From the NCBI GenBank assembly GCA_964468045.1, contig CAYXTO010000003.1, forward strand, positions 248,001 through 312,000: a stretch of DNA of 64,000 nt, in the 5' to 3' direction. Source of the stretch: JAWKXU01 sp964468045 (lineage in GTDB: Bacteria; Pseudomonadota; Alphaproteobacteria; Sphingomonadales; Sphingomonadaceae). The translations under genes were made by a program, and so were the position numbers. Positions 9,085-17,557 of this stretch are shown piece by piece (position 1 is the stretch's first letter; the number at the start of each line of letters is the position of its first letter). Under the pieces are notes generated by a model. That model worked only from the letters and a program-made list of their open reading frames with translations, was not told where the DNA came from and searched no databases.

Positions 9085-9104
9085 CAGGAATTTTCATATT
9101 CCTG
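9085..9104. promoter_or_regulatory. Inverted repeat in divergent promoter region
   Basis: CAGGAAT-TTTCAT-ATTCCTG, 7-bp perfect arms. It lies between the divergent transglutaminase operon and the phosphatase gene and could be an operator. No regulator gene is adjacent. Confidence 0.3.
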
Positions 9105-9184
9105 CGCCCACGCCGGAGTTTCAGCGGTATGCCGGGATTGTGTCACCGTTTCATAACGGACGCGCGCTATCCTGCCTGGCGGTT

Positions 9185-9200
9185 CGGCTTGCACAAGCCG
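9185..9200. promoter_or_regulatory. Inverted repeat upstream of phosphatase gene
   Basis: CGGCTTG-CA-CAAGCCG, 7-bp perfect arms, ending 48 bp before the phosphatase start. A possible operator; a hairpin in the 5' UTR is equally possible. Confidence 0.3.
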
Positions 9201-9248
9201 ATGCAGGCTCGGCTTGCGAATTGAACCTCGCGCTGGCAAGGAAGCCGC

Positions 9249-10028
9249 ATGATACATAGTCGGATTATCGCGCTTAACGGCGTGCACAACTTTCGGGATT
9301 ATGGCGGTTACGCAACTGCGGATGGCGGAAAGCTTCGCAGCGGGCTGTTGTTCCGTTCGGGCCAGCACGCCCGCGCGACAGACGATGATCTCGGCACCAT
9401 CGGCAGCATTCCCTTTGCAACGGTGATCGATCTGCGTGGCGGTTCGGAACGGGATTCCTACCCGTGCCGGCGGGCGGCGGGCTTCGCGGCCGACGTGTTT
9501 TTCGATCCGCGCGAAAGCGCTTCGCTGCCGCCGCATCTCCAGGGCGATCTCGCCTCGCTGAATGAGCCGCAGATGCAGGAGCGGATGATCATCACCTATC
9601 GCGACCTTCCTTTCCGGCCGAGCATCTTTTCGATGCTGGGAACCTATTTCGACGCGCTTTCCCGCAGCGAAGGCGCGAGCCTGATCCATTGTTTCGCCGG
9701 CAAGGATCGCACCGGCGTGGCGGTGGCTCTGTTCCATACCCTGATGGGCGTCCATCCCGACGATGTGATGCAGGACTACCTGTTGACGAACGAAGCCAGC
9801 GACCGCGCCAGGCATATGCAGGAAATCGGCGAATTCATGCAGGAATGCTGGGGCAAGATGAGCGAATCCGCGCTTTATGTGCTGAGCGGCGTCTATCCGG
9901 AATGGCTGGACGCTGCATTCGCTTCCATCAAGGAGCGCTATGGCTCGCTGGACGCATTCTTCCGGGAGGGACTGAACGTGGACTCGGCAAAGCGGGAGGC
10001 GATCGCCGCACGGGTTCTCGAAGGCTGA
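9249..10028 (+). CDS. Tyrosine/dual-specificity phosphatase family protein
   Basis: A 259-residue cysteine phosphatase of the bacterial Tyr_phosphatase3 type. The P-loop is HCFAGKDRTG (Cys148, Arg154), which fits CX5R. The N-terminal NFRDYGGY motif is typical of this family. No signal peptide is seen. The start has AAGGAAG about 4 nt upstream. Members act on phosphotyrosine or on phosphoinositides; the substrate here cannot be told. It is a single gene between divergent and convergent neighbours. Confidence 0.88.
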   Translation: MIHSRIIALNGVHNFRDYGGYATADGGKLRSGLLFRSGQHARATDDDLGTIGSIPFATVIDLRGGSERDSYPCRRAAGFAADVFFDPRESASLPPHLQGDLASLNEPQMQERMIITYRDLPFRPSIFSMLGTYFDALSRSEGASLIHCFAGKDRTGVAVALFHTLMGVHPDDVMQDYLLTNEASDRARHMQEIGEFMQECWGKMSESALYVLSGVYPEWLDAAFASIKERYGSLDAFFREGLNVDSAKREAIAARVLEG

Positions 10029-10057
10029 AGCCCTGGCTCCGTTACAGTCGGACTCCG

Positions 10058-10921
10058 TTACAGGAAGCCGCGCAATTCCTTCATGAACAGATCGAACTGG
10101 TCATGATGGAGCCAGTGACCGGCATTCTCGAATTCTACCACCCGCGCGTCCGTGAAATGTGCGGCGCGGCCATCCTCCGCAGGGCTGGAGAAGAAACTGT
10201 CCTTGCCCCAGAGCAGCAGCACGGGGCAGGTCACCGCTTCCCATAGTCCGATCACATCTTCCTTCGGCAAGTCGGACATGGTCCAGACGTTCAGATAGGG
10301 ATCGAACTTCCAGCTCCACGTGCCGTCCTCGTTCCGGCTCGCTCCGTGAATGGTCAAGTGGCGGGCTTGCTCATCCGAGAGGTGGCCGTTCTCTTCCTTC
10401 ATGCGCTCATAGGCCTCGCGCAAGGTTTTGTAGCGTCGCGGCGAACGGCCCGCGGATTTGCGCGTATCGGCGATCCATTTGCGGAACCGGTCCGGAAAGG
10501 GATCCAGGTCATTGCCATGCTTGCGCGAGAAGCCCAGCCCCTCGATATTCACTAGCTTGCGGACCTTTTCGGGGTAAAGGCCGGTGAACCGGGTTGCGAT
10601 ATTGCCGCCCAGCGAATGGGACACGATCGTCACCTGATCGTAGTCCAGGGTTTCCACTAGCTGCGCGAAATCATAGACGAAGGCGTTGAGGTCGTAATCG
10701 CCGTCCGAAACCCATTCGCTGTCGCCATGGCCGCGCAAATCGGGGCAAATGACGTGCCAGTCGTCGCGAAGTTCCTCGGCCACCCAGTCCCAGCTGCGGC
10801 AGTGGTCGCGCCCCCCATGCTGGAGGATCAGCGGCGGAGCCTCGGGATTGCCCCAATCCACATAGTTGAGCCGGAGGCGCTGGGAGACGAAGCTGTGCGA
10901 TGTGGGGCCAAGGAACTGCAT
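10058..10921 (-). CDS. Alpha/beta hydrolase
   Basis: A 287-residue alpha/beta-hydrolase-fold protein. The oxyanion motif HGG is at 35-37, the nucleophile elbow SHSLGG has Ser103, and a C-terminal GHWLHHD carries the catalytic His; the Asp is probably in the LLLWGKDSFF region. There is no signal peptide. The sequence resembles epoxide hydrolase/haloperoxidase-like esterases, but the substrate cannot be assigned. Convergent with the phosphatase gene and divergent from trxB. Confidence 0.87.
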   Translation of the reverse strand: MQFLGPTSHSFVSQRLRLNYVDWGNPEAPPLILQHGGRDHCRSWDWVAEELRDDWHVICPDLRGHGDSEWVSDGDYDLNAFVYDFAQLVETLDYDQVTIVSHSLGGNIATRFTGLYPEKVRKLVNIEGLGFSRKHGNDLDPFPDRFRKWIADTRKSAGRSPRRYKTLREAYERMKEENGHLSDEQARHLTIHGASRNEDGTWSWKFDPYLNVWTMSDLPKEDVIGLWEAVTCPVLLLWGKDSFFSSPAEDGRAAHFTDARVVEFENAGHWLHHDQFDLFMKELRGFL

Positions 10922-11061
10922 GGGATGGGGCTTTGCGCGGATCGTCCGTTTCCGTCAATCCATGGCGCGAAGGTCAGCTTGATGTTGCAAAAGCAGGATC
11001 ATCGCGCGGTGGGCTGGCAATCCGCTCCGCGTCCCCCTATCTCGCCTTTCCGGAGGAATTC

Positions 11062-12048
11062 ATGGCGACTCACACTACTCGGATGCTTATCATCGGTTCC
11101 GGCCCTGCCGGCCTTTCCGCGGCGATCTATGGCGCGCGCGCTGGCATGGAGCCGATCGTGGTGCAGGGCCTGCAGCCTGGCGGCCAGCTTACCATCACCA
11201 CCGACGTGGAGAACTATCCGGGTTTTCGCGATGTCATCCAGGGTCCGTGGCTGATGCAGGAAATGCAGGCGCAGGCGGAGCATGTCGGCACGCGGATGAT
11301 GTGGGACACCATCGTCGATGTGGATATCGCCGGCGGCTCCCCTTTCCGAGCGGTGGGCGATAGCGGTGACGAATATATCGGCGATACGCTGGTGATCGCG
11401 ACGGGTGCGCAGGCGAAATGGCTGGGCGTGCCGGGTGAGCAGGAACTGTCGGGCAAGGGCGTCTCGGCCTGCGCCACCTGCGACGGCTTCTTCTATCGCG
11501 GCAAGAAGGTGGCAGTGATCGGCGGCGGCAATACGGCCGTGGAAGAAGCGCTCTATCTTACCAACCACAGCGACGATGTGACCCTGATCCATCGCCGCGA
11601 CGAACTACGCGCCGAGAAGATCCTGCAGGACCGGCTGTTCGCCCATCCCAGGATCACGGTCATCTGGAACAAGACGGTGGATCGCTTCATCGGCGATCCC
11701 CTGGCAGGCGGGCTTACCGGGCTGGCCTTGCGCGATACCGTCACCGGCGAAACGAGCGAGTTCGCCACGGAAGGCGCCTTCGTTGCCATCGGCCACGCAC
11801 CGGCGACGGAGCTGTTCAAGGGCAAGCTCGAAATGGACGATTCCGGCTATCTGGTGGTTGAGGCGGGCACGCCGAAAACCGCCGTTCCCGGCGTATTCGC
11901 TTGTGGTGACGTGATGGACCACACCTATCGGCAGGCGGTCACCGCCGCCGGCACGGGCTGCATGGCCGCGCTCGACGCGGAGCGCTTCCTGGCGGCGCTC
12001 GATTTTGCGCGCAACCAGCAGAAGAAGGAAGCGGCGGCATCGGCCTGA
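11062..12048 (+). CDS. trxB: Thioredoxin-disulfide reductase
   Basis: A 328-residue FAD/NADPH flavoprotein that reduces thioredoxin. FAD motif GSGPAGLSAAIYGARAG at the N-terminus, redox-active Cys137 and Cys140 in CATCDG, NADPH motif GGGNTAVEEA, and a C-terminal GVFACGDV that closes the FAD site. The ATG at 11062 is preceded by GGAGG. The frame is open for 54 codons upstream, but that extension has no homology-like features. The length is normal for bacterial TrxB. Confidence 0.97.
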   Translation: MATHTTRMLIIGSGPAGLSAAIYGARAGMEPIVVQGLQPGGQLTITTDVENYPGFRDVIQGPWLMQEMQAQAEHVGTRMMWDTIVDVDIAGGSPFRAVGDSGDEYIGDTLVIATGAQAKWLGVPGEQELSGKGVSACATCDGFFYRGKKVAVIGGGNTAVEEALYLTNHSDDVTLIHRRDELRAEKILQDRLFAHPRITVIWNKTVDRFIGDPLAGGLTGLALRDTVTGETSEFATEGAFVAIGHAPATELFKGKLEMDDSGYLVVEAGTPKTAVPGVFACGDVMDHTYRQAVTAAGTGCMAALDAERFLAALDFARNQQKKEAAASA

Positions 12049-12058
12049 GCCGCCGCTT
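12029..12058. terminator. Hairpin over the trxB stop codon
   Basis: AAGCGGCGGC, a 10-nt loop, then GCCGCCGCTT: a perfect 10-bp stem with the trxB stop (TGA, 12046-12048) in the loop. Only a short TCTC follows on the + strand. It probably ends trxB and possibly the convergent MAPEG transcript. Confidence 0.6.
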
Positions 12059-12073
12059 TCTCAAGGTCCAGCG

Positions 12074-12502
12074 TCAGAACACTGCCTTTGCGGCAAGTGC
12101 GACCAGCGCCATCAGCACCAGGCTGGAAAGCGCGAACAGCGCGAATCGGACCATCACCTTGTTGATGGTAGCCTGCACCAGCGAGTGCAGCACCCGCAAC
12201 GCGACATAGGCCCAGCCAAGGCTGGCGGCGATGCCGTCCCCGGCTCCGACGATCGCCAGGGTGATGGCGACAGCATAGAACACCGTAGGTGCTTCATGCA
12301 GATGATTGTAGTTGTGGGCTTTCCACTGGACGCTCGGCGGCAGCAGCTCGTCGAGCTTCCCCGTGGTGAGGCGAGATTGCTCTTCGGGTGATAGGTTGAT
12401 CTTTCCGAAGGCGGGCAGTCGGGTGAAATACATCCACCACCACATTACCATGGTCCAGATCGCGAGAGCAGCGACCGGCTGCAGAATGGTCATTCCTAGC
12501 AT
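12074..12502 (-). CDS. MAPEG-family membrane protein
   Basis: A 142-residue protein with four predicted membrane helices and the MAPEG signature region (HNYNHLHEAPTVFYAVAI, then RVLHSLVQ). MAPEG proteins include microsomal glutathione S-transferase-like and eicosanoid-type enzymes; bacterial members are mostly uncharacterised. The start at 12502 has GGGGAGAGG just upstream. The open frame continues further 5', but that part overlaps btaB and does not look coding. Confidence 0.85.
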   Translation of the reverse strand: MLGMTILQPVAALAIWTMVMWWWMYFTRLPAFGKINLSPEEQSRLTTGKLDELLPPSVQWKAHNYNHLHEAPTVFYAVAITLAIVGAGDGIAASLGWAYVALRVLHSLVQATINKVMVRFALFALSSLVLMALVALAAKAVF

Positions 12503-12600
12503 TGTCCTCTCCCCTTTGCAGGAGGCGCGATAATGCCTGCGCTGGTCTGCCACACAAGCTCGAATTTTCCGGGGTTTGGACCCCTCCGTGACATGACCGG

Positions 12601-13257
12601 CTAAGCTTTGGGCCGGGTCAGGGTAACGCGGCTGAAGTAATCGAGCGGCGCCCGCCGCACGGCGCATTGCCAACCCATCGAGCCGGCAATGGTTTCGCAG
12701 CAGCCGATGAGTTCCAGACGGGGCGATACATGGAAATGCCGAAGCCAGGCATTCAGCGCCGTGCGCAGCGGAAGCGGCAAGCCGGCGAGATTGCCGAAAT
12801 CCACAATATGAAGCGATCCTCCCGGGGCAAGTGCGGCAGCCGAACGCCTGATGGCCGCTTGCCAATCCGGGATCATTGAAAGCGCGAAGGAAAGGACCAA
12901 GCGGTCGAATCCGGCCCGGTCGAACAGCGCGACCGGCTCGAATGTCGTTGCGTCCCCAAATCGCAGGATTGCCCGTTCGCCAAGCCTGGCCCGCGCGCTT
13001 TTCAGCATCTCGCTGGAAATATCGAGCCCATGCAATTGGGTGCCGGGCCAGCGGCGCGCGATCAGGGTGAGGTTGCGGCCGGTTCCGCAGCCTATCTCCA
13101 ATATCGTCTGCCCCGGCCGGCAATCCAGATCCTCGATCAGGGAATCCCGGCCGAAGAGGAAGAATTTGCGCGTGGCGTCATAGATATGGCGCTGGCCGCG
13201 ATAGACCGAATCCATCAGTGCGCCATGTCCGGGCGTTGTCGTTGCGCCGTCGCTCAT
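12601..13257 (-). CDS. btaB: BtaB-like SAM-dependent N-methyltransferase
   Basis: A 218-residue class I methyltransferase with the SAM motif ILEIGCGTGRNL at residues 52-63. It directly follows a BtaA homologue with a 4-bp overlap. That pairing identifies it as the enzyme that methylates diacylglyceryl homoserine three times to give the phosphorus-free betaine lipid DGTS. Bacterial BtaB proteins are usually about this size. Without the neighbour it could only be called a generic methyltransferase. Confidence 0.85.
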   Translation of the reverse strand: MSDGATTTPGHGALMDSVYRGQRHIYDATRKFFLFGRDSLIEDLDCRPGQTILEIGCGTGRNLTLIARRWPGTQLHGLDISSEMLKSARARLGERAILRFGDATTFEPVALFDRAGFDRLVLSFALSMIPDWQAAIRRSAAALAPGGSLHIVDFGNLAGLPLPLRTALNAWLRHFHVSPRLELIGCCETIAGSMGWQCAVRRAPLDYFSRVTLTRPKA

Positions 13258-14471
13258 CCGCGCAGCTCGTAAAGATGGACGCCGCCGTAGATGGATGACC
13301 GGTCGCGCAGGGTCAGCGCGCGAGACTGTTCTTCGGCATAGTACCAGCGGGACAGGATCTGCTCCGGAACCCGGCCCGGCAACAGCGAGGATTCGGCGGC
13401 CGTGCGAAAGACCACGCGCGCCCCCTTGCGTGCGGTGCGCTGGATTTCGGTCCAGAGGCGGTTGAGCTGCGCTTCGGTCATCCAGTCCTGCGCATCGAGC
13501 AACACATAACAGTCCAGGCTTTCGTCAGGCTGGACCGCGAGCTGATCTGCTATGTTGGCATGGCGAATATCCAGCCTTCCGATCCGCTCACGCAGCAAGG
13601 CGAAATTGGCTTCTTGCAGATAGGGCGGCAGTGGCCGGGTAGGCGCGCGGCCATAGCCGCGTGAGAAGGCTTGCCAGGCGAAGTAATTGTCGTTCACCGG
13701 GAAATGGCAGGCCAGCTTTTCCAGCCGCTTGCGCAGCACGGTCGCCATCCGCTCGTCGCCGGCCAGTGCCGCATATTGGGCTGGGGGAATGCCCAGCCCG
13801 AACAGCGATATCGGCTGATCGGTCAGCCAGCGGATGAAACGCCGCTCGAAGATCGGCGCAAACTTCTCCTCGAAGATCCGCCGCTGCTCATCGGTGGTGG
13901 GCGCTTCCAGAATTTCGCGCGGATCGATGCGGTAAAGGCGGGCCAGAAGATGGGCGAGGCCGATAAAGCCTCCGAGCAGCCCGCGCTTGTAGATTCCGCG
14001 TGAGAAGCCCGCGATCCGCCGGCGCCCGGCCAGATCGCGCCCTTCCCAGTAACGCTGGGTGGGATGATCCAGGTGCGGAGCGAGGTAGCGGCGGTAGGCC
14101 GCGATATTGGCCGGGCTGTCCGCCTCGGCGAAGAAGCGGCTGAAATGCGCGTAATCGGGCAGGTGCTTGATTGCGGCGATCTTGAGCCGGTTGAGCGCGA
14201 CATGCGCCGTGTTGAGATCGACGGCGATCACCTGACGGGGATTTGCGACCAGATAGGACAGCGCATTGCAGCCCCCGCTGGCGATGGTGATGACGCGGCA
14301 ATCGGGCGTTATCGCCAGCGCCTCCATATCCACCACCGGATCTTCCCAGATCTGCGCGTAAACCAGACCTTTGAACGCGAACGCAAAGGCCTTGTCGAGC
14401 AGGCGGGCGGCGGGATTGTGTTCGTCACGGACGACGGCGCGACTGATCAATTCTTTGGCGGGTTTAGCCAT
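13254..14471 (-). CDS. btaA: BtaA: SAM:diacylglycerol 3-amino-3-carboxypropyl transferase
   Basis: A 405-residue DUF3419 protein. It carries the family's YAQIWEDP motif near residue 40, an ASGGCNALSYL SAM-binding motif and the later VLLDAQDWM segment. BtaA moves the aminocarboxypropyl group of SAM to diacylglycerol, the first step of DGTS betaine-lipid synthesis, which lets bacteria replace phospholipids when phosphate is scarce. It is first in a two-gene operon with btaB. I found no convincing Pho box in the 189 bp upstream. Confidence 0.88.
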   Translation of the reverse strand: MAKPAKELISRAVVRDEHNPAARLLDKAFAFAFKGLVYAQIWEDPVVDMEALAITPDCRVITIASGGCNALSYLVANPRQVIAVDLNTAHVALNRLKIAAIKHLPDYAHFSRFFAEADSPANIAAYRRYLAPHLDHPTQRYWEGRDLAGRRRIAGFSRGIYKRGLLGGFIGLAHLLARLYRIDPREILEAPTTDEQRRIFEEKFAPIFERRFIRWLTDQPISLFGLGIPPAQYAALAGDERMATVLRKRLEKLACHFPVNDNYFAWQAFSRGYGRAPTRPLPPYLQEANFALLRERIGRLDIRHANIADQLAVQPDESLDCYVLLDAQDWMTEAQLNRLWTEIQRTARKGARVVFRTAAESSLLPGRVPEQILSRWYYAEEQSRALTLRDRSSIYGGVHLYELRG

Positions 14472-14660
14472 GTGACATTCGACCCCAGCTTGAGGGCGGG
14501 CGCCCCGCGCGTGCCTTCGGCCACGATTGTGACCGCGCGGTGACGACAGGCTGTAATCTTCGATTTCAGCGGGCAGGGGTCATTTGCGATACCGGATTAG
14601 TTGAGATGTCTTGAACGCGGCCTATATGCGTGCGCTCTGCACGCTCCGGAGGAGATCAAG

Positions 14661-15872
14661 GTGAGCAAGGTTCTGGTGATTGGCGCTGGCGGGGTGAGTT
14701 CCGTCGCGGTGCATAAAATGGCGATGAATCCCGGCATTTTCAGCCATATCAGCGTGGCCAGCCGCACCAAATCCAAATGCGATGCGATTGCCGAATCGGT
14801 GAAGCAGCGCACCGGGGTTGCGATCGATACCTATGCTCTCGATGCGGAAGACGTGCCCGCCACCATCGCGTTGATCGAGAAGATCCAGCCGAAGCTCGTG
14901 GTCAATCTGGCACTGCCTTATCAGGATCTGGCGATCATGGACGCCTGCCTCGCAACCGGCGTCGATTACCTCGACACCGCCAATTACGAGCCGAAGGACG
15001 AAGCCCGGTTCGAATACAAGTGGCAGTGGGCCTATCACGAGCGCTTCAGGGAGAAAGGCATCCTGGCCCTACTCGGCAGCGGGTTCGACCCTGGCGTGAC
15101 CAGCGTGTTCGCCATGTGGCTCAAGAAGCACAAGCTGAAGACCATCCGCCGGCTCGACATTCTCGATTGCAACGGAGGCGATCATGGCCAGGCCTTCGCC
15201 ACCAATTTCAATCCGGAGATCAATATCCGCGAGGTCACTGCGCCCGCCCGCCACTGGGAAAACGGTGCGTTCGTCGAAACCCCGGCGATGAGCGTGAAGC
15301 AGAGCTTCGACTTCGAAGGCGTCGGCCCGAAGAACATGTACCTGATGTATCACGAGGAACTGGAAAGCCTCGCGCGATTCATTCCCGAGATGGAGCGGGC
15401 GCGGTTCTGGATGACCTTCGGCGACGAATACATCAAGCATCTGACCGTGCTGCAGAATATCGGCATGACCCGGATCGATCCGGTGATCTATGAGGGCAAG
15501 GAGATCATCCCGCTGCAATTCCTCAAGGCCGTGCTACCTGAGCCTGCAAGCCTCGGGCCGACGACGAAGGGCAAGACCAATATCGGCGATATCGCCACTG
15601 GCGAAGCGCTGGACGGTTCGGGCGAGAAGACCTTCTACATCAAGAACATTTGCGACCATGAGGCCGCCTATGAGGAAACCGGCAATCAGGCGGTGAGCTA
15701 TACCACCGGCGTTCCGGCGATGATCGGCGCGGCGATGATGCTGACCGGCGCATGGCGCGGGGAAGGCGTGTTCAACATGGAAGAGTTCGATCCCGATCCT
15801 TTCATGGACATGCTGAACTTGCATGGCCTGCCGTGGACCGTGGAGGAACTGCCCGGACCGTTGGGCTTCTGA
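14661..15872 (+). CDS. Carboxy(nor)spermidine dehydrogenase, saccharopine-DH family
   Basis: A 403-residue saccharopine-dehydrogenase-fold protein. The N-terminal Rossmann motif is VLVIGAGGVSSV. The GTG at 14661 is chosen because GGAGGAG lies 6-12 nt upstream and because Rossmann proteins begin just before this motif. These enzymes condense putrescine (or diaminopropane) with aspartate semialdehyde, using NADPH, to give carboxyspermidine (or carboxynorspermidine). A decarboxylase for that product lies two genes downstream. With an ornithine decarboxylase nearby, putrescine to carboxyspermidine is the likely reaction. Confidence 0.9.
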   Translation: MSKVLVIGAGGVSSVAVHKMAMNPGIFSHISVASRTKSKCDAIAESVKQRTGVAIDTYALDAEDVPATIALIEKIQPKLVVNLALPYQDLAIMDACLATGVDYLDTANYEPKDEARFEYKWQWAYHERFREKGILALLGSGFDPGVTSVFAMWLKKHKLKTIRRLDILDCNGGDHGQAFATNFNPEINIREVTAPARHWENGAFVETPAMSVKQSFDFEGVGPKNMYLMYHEELESLARFIPEMERARFWMTFGDEYIKHLTVLQNIGMTRIDPVIYEGKEIIPLQFLKAVLPEPASLGPTTKGKTNIGDIATGEALDGSGEKTFYIKNICDHEAAYEETGNQAVSYTTGVPAMIGAAMMLTGAWRGEGVFNMEEFDPDPFMDMLNLHGLPWTVEELPGPLGF

Positions 15873-15879
15873 CAGCGCG

Positions 15880-16230
15880 ATGGGCTGGAACGCGATCGCG
15901 CCGATCGGGTTGCTGGCGGGTTCAAACCTGCTGATGAACCTGGCCTGGTATGGCCATCTCAAGGCGCCTCAGAAAGCCTTGTGGATCGCTGTCCTCGCAA
16001 GCTGGGGCATCGCCTTCTTCGAATATTGCCTGGCCGTTCCCGCCAACCGGATCGGCGCGCGCACCTACTCGCTGGCTGAACTGAAGACGCTGCAGGAATT
16101 GTTCTCGCTGCTCGGCTTCATCGTGGTGGCCTGGGCCTTGTTCGGGCAGAAGCCGGGAGTCAGCCAGATCGTCGGCTTTGCCTTGATTGCGGCCGGAGCC
16201 TATTTCGTCTTCAAGGCGCCGCTGGGATAA
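15880..16230 (+). CDS. DUF486 (DMTB-like) membrane protein
   Basis: A 116-residue membrane protein with about four helices and the DUF486 pattern (NLAWYGHLK, EYCLAVPANRIG, LKTLQE). It starts 7 bp after the dehydrogenase stop and ends 11 bp before the decarboxylase, so the three are probably co-transcribed. DUF486 is related to the drug/metabolite transporter superfamily. Its place inside a polyamine operon suggests, as inference only, polyamine or precursor transport. The true start is the ATG at 15880; the frame is open further upstream but overlaps the dehydrogenase gene. Confidence 0.85.
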   Translation: MGWNAIAPIGLLAGSNLLMNLAWYGHLKAPQKALWIAVLASWGIAFFEYCLAVPANRIGARTYSLAELKTLQELFSLLGFIVVAWALFGQKPGVSQIVGFALIAAGAYFVFKAPLG

Positions 16231-16241
16231 GGATCGGAACC

Positions 16242-17414
16242 ATGGAAACGAGAGCCGGCGATCCCGGAGCCTTCGCGCATTTCGACCTGCACCGGGTGGA
16301 TAGCCCGTCTTTTGTGGTGGACGTGGCGAAGCTGCGCCAGAACCTGCGTATCCTTGCCGACATTCGCGATCGCGCGGGGATCAGGGTGCTCGCCGCGCTG
16401 AAGGCTTTCTCGATGTGGAGCGTGGCTCCGGTCATCGGCGAATATCTCGACGGGGTCTGCACTTCGGGGCTGTGGGAGGCCTTGCTGGCGGCCGAGCATT
16501 ACGATGGGGAGATCGCGACCTATAGCGCCGCCTACAAACCGGAGGACATGGAGGAGATCTGCCGCCTCTCCGATCATGTGATCTTCAACACGCCCATGCA
16601 GATCGAGCGCTTCTCGGAGATGCTGGACCTATCCCGGACACGGGGAAACGATTTCGATATAGGATTGCGAATCAATCCGTTGAATCCGGAAGGTGAAGTC
16701 GCGCGTTACGATCCCTGCGCGCCGTTTTCGCGCCTTGGCTTTCCGATCGATCAATTGACGCAAGAGCATGCCGCGCTGGTCGACGGGCTGCATTTCCATT
16801 CCCTGTGCGAGCAGGACCTGGAGCCGCTGAAACGCACCTGGGACAAGCTGTTCGATCATATCGAGCCCTATTTCGAGCAGCTCAAATGGCTCAATTTCGG
16901 GGGTGGGCATCACATCACCCGGGCCGATTACCAGCGCGACGAGCTGGTGGAATTCCTGATCGACGTGCGGGACGATACCGGCTGCGAGATCTATCTCGAG
17001 CCCGGGGAAGCCGTAGCGCTCGATGCCGGCATCCTGGTGGGCAGCATCCTCGATTCGCACTGGAACGGGATGCCACTCGCCATCACCGATATCTCCGCGA
17101 CCTGTCATATGCCCGACGTGCTCGAAGCGCCTTACCGGCCTGCCATGCTGCACGAAGGGAGAGAAGGGGAGCCGGTCCGGCTCGGCGGCCCGTCCTGCCT
17201 GGCGGGAGATGTGATCGGCGATTACCGGCTGCCGGTTCCGCCGCATCCCGGCGAGCGAATCGCCTTCCTTGACCAGGCGCACTATTCGATGGTGAAAACC
17301 ACCACTTTCAATGGGGTGCCGCTGCCCTCGATCTGGCTGTGGGACAGCGAAACCGATGCTCTGGAGCGCATAAAAACCTTCGGTTACCCGGATTTCCGCG
17401 ACCGTCTGAGTTGA
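16242..17414 (+). CDS. nspC: Carboxy(nor)spermidine decarboxylase
   Basis: A 390-residue PLP-dependent fold-III (alanine-racemase-like) decarboxylase of the NspC type. The PLP-binding Lys54 is in LAALKAFSMWS, and the C-terminal FLDQAHYSMVKTTTFNG is characteristic. It decarboxylates carboxyspermidine or carboxynorspermidine to spermidine or norspermidine. Together with the dehydrogenase upstream it gives a SpeE-independent polyamine route. The next gene, ornithine decarboxylase, supplies putrescine. Confidence 0.92.
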   Translation: METRAGDPGAFAHFDLHRVDSPSFVVDVAKLRQNLRILADIRDRAGIRVLAALKAFSMWSVAPVIGEYLDGVCTSGLWEALLAAEHYDGEIATYSAAYKPEDMEEICRLSDHVIFNTPMQIERFSEMLDLSRTRGNDFDIGLRINPLNPEGEVARYDPCAPFSRLGFPIDQLTQEHAALVDGLHFHSLCEQDLEPLKRTWDKLFDHIEPYFEQLKWLNFGGGHHITRADYQRDELVEFLIDVRDDTGCEIYLEPGEAVALDAGILVGSILDSHWNGMPLAITDISATCHMPDVLEAPYRPAMLHEGREGEPVRLGGPSCLAGDVIGDYRLPVPPHPGERIAFLDQAHYSMVKTTTFNGVPLPSIWLWDSETDALERIKTFGYPDFRDRLS

Positions 17415-17454
17415 GCTTGCGGCGGGGCGCCGCTGTCACAAAAATTTCATTTGC

Positions 17455-17557
17455 GATTAAGGGGGGAGGTCTTATAGGACCCCTCCGCTGCCCCAAGGGG
17501 ACTTCCTAACCGCAAGGCAGCCTTGTTCGAAACTAACCGTTTTGGGGGTCCCTTGAG
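17455..17557 (+). ncRNA. Structured leader of ornithine decarboxylase (speF-motif candidate)
   Basis: The 5' region of the ODC gene holds two compact hairpins. The first, 17463-17486, has GGGGAGGTC paired with GACCCCTCC across a TTATAG loop (one A-C mismatch, one G-U). The second is CCCC-AA-GGGG at 17491-17500. A GGGGG stretch at 17544-17548 may be the ribosome-binding site and could be masked by C-rich segments. Alphaproteobacterial ODC genes of this class are known to carry the speF RNA motif. I identify it by position and structure, not by a covariance model. Confidence 0.5.

Noticed and set aside
14472..14660. Possible Pho box before btaA (CTGTCGTCACC...GGTCAC on the - strand)
   Set aside because: The half-sites are not 11 bp apart and the second is weak; not enough to claim.
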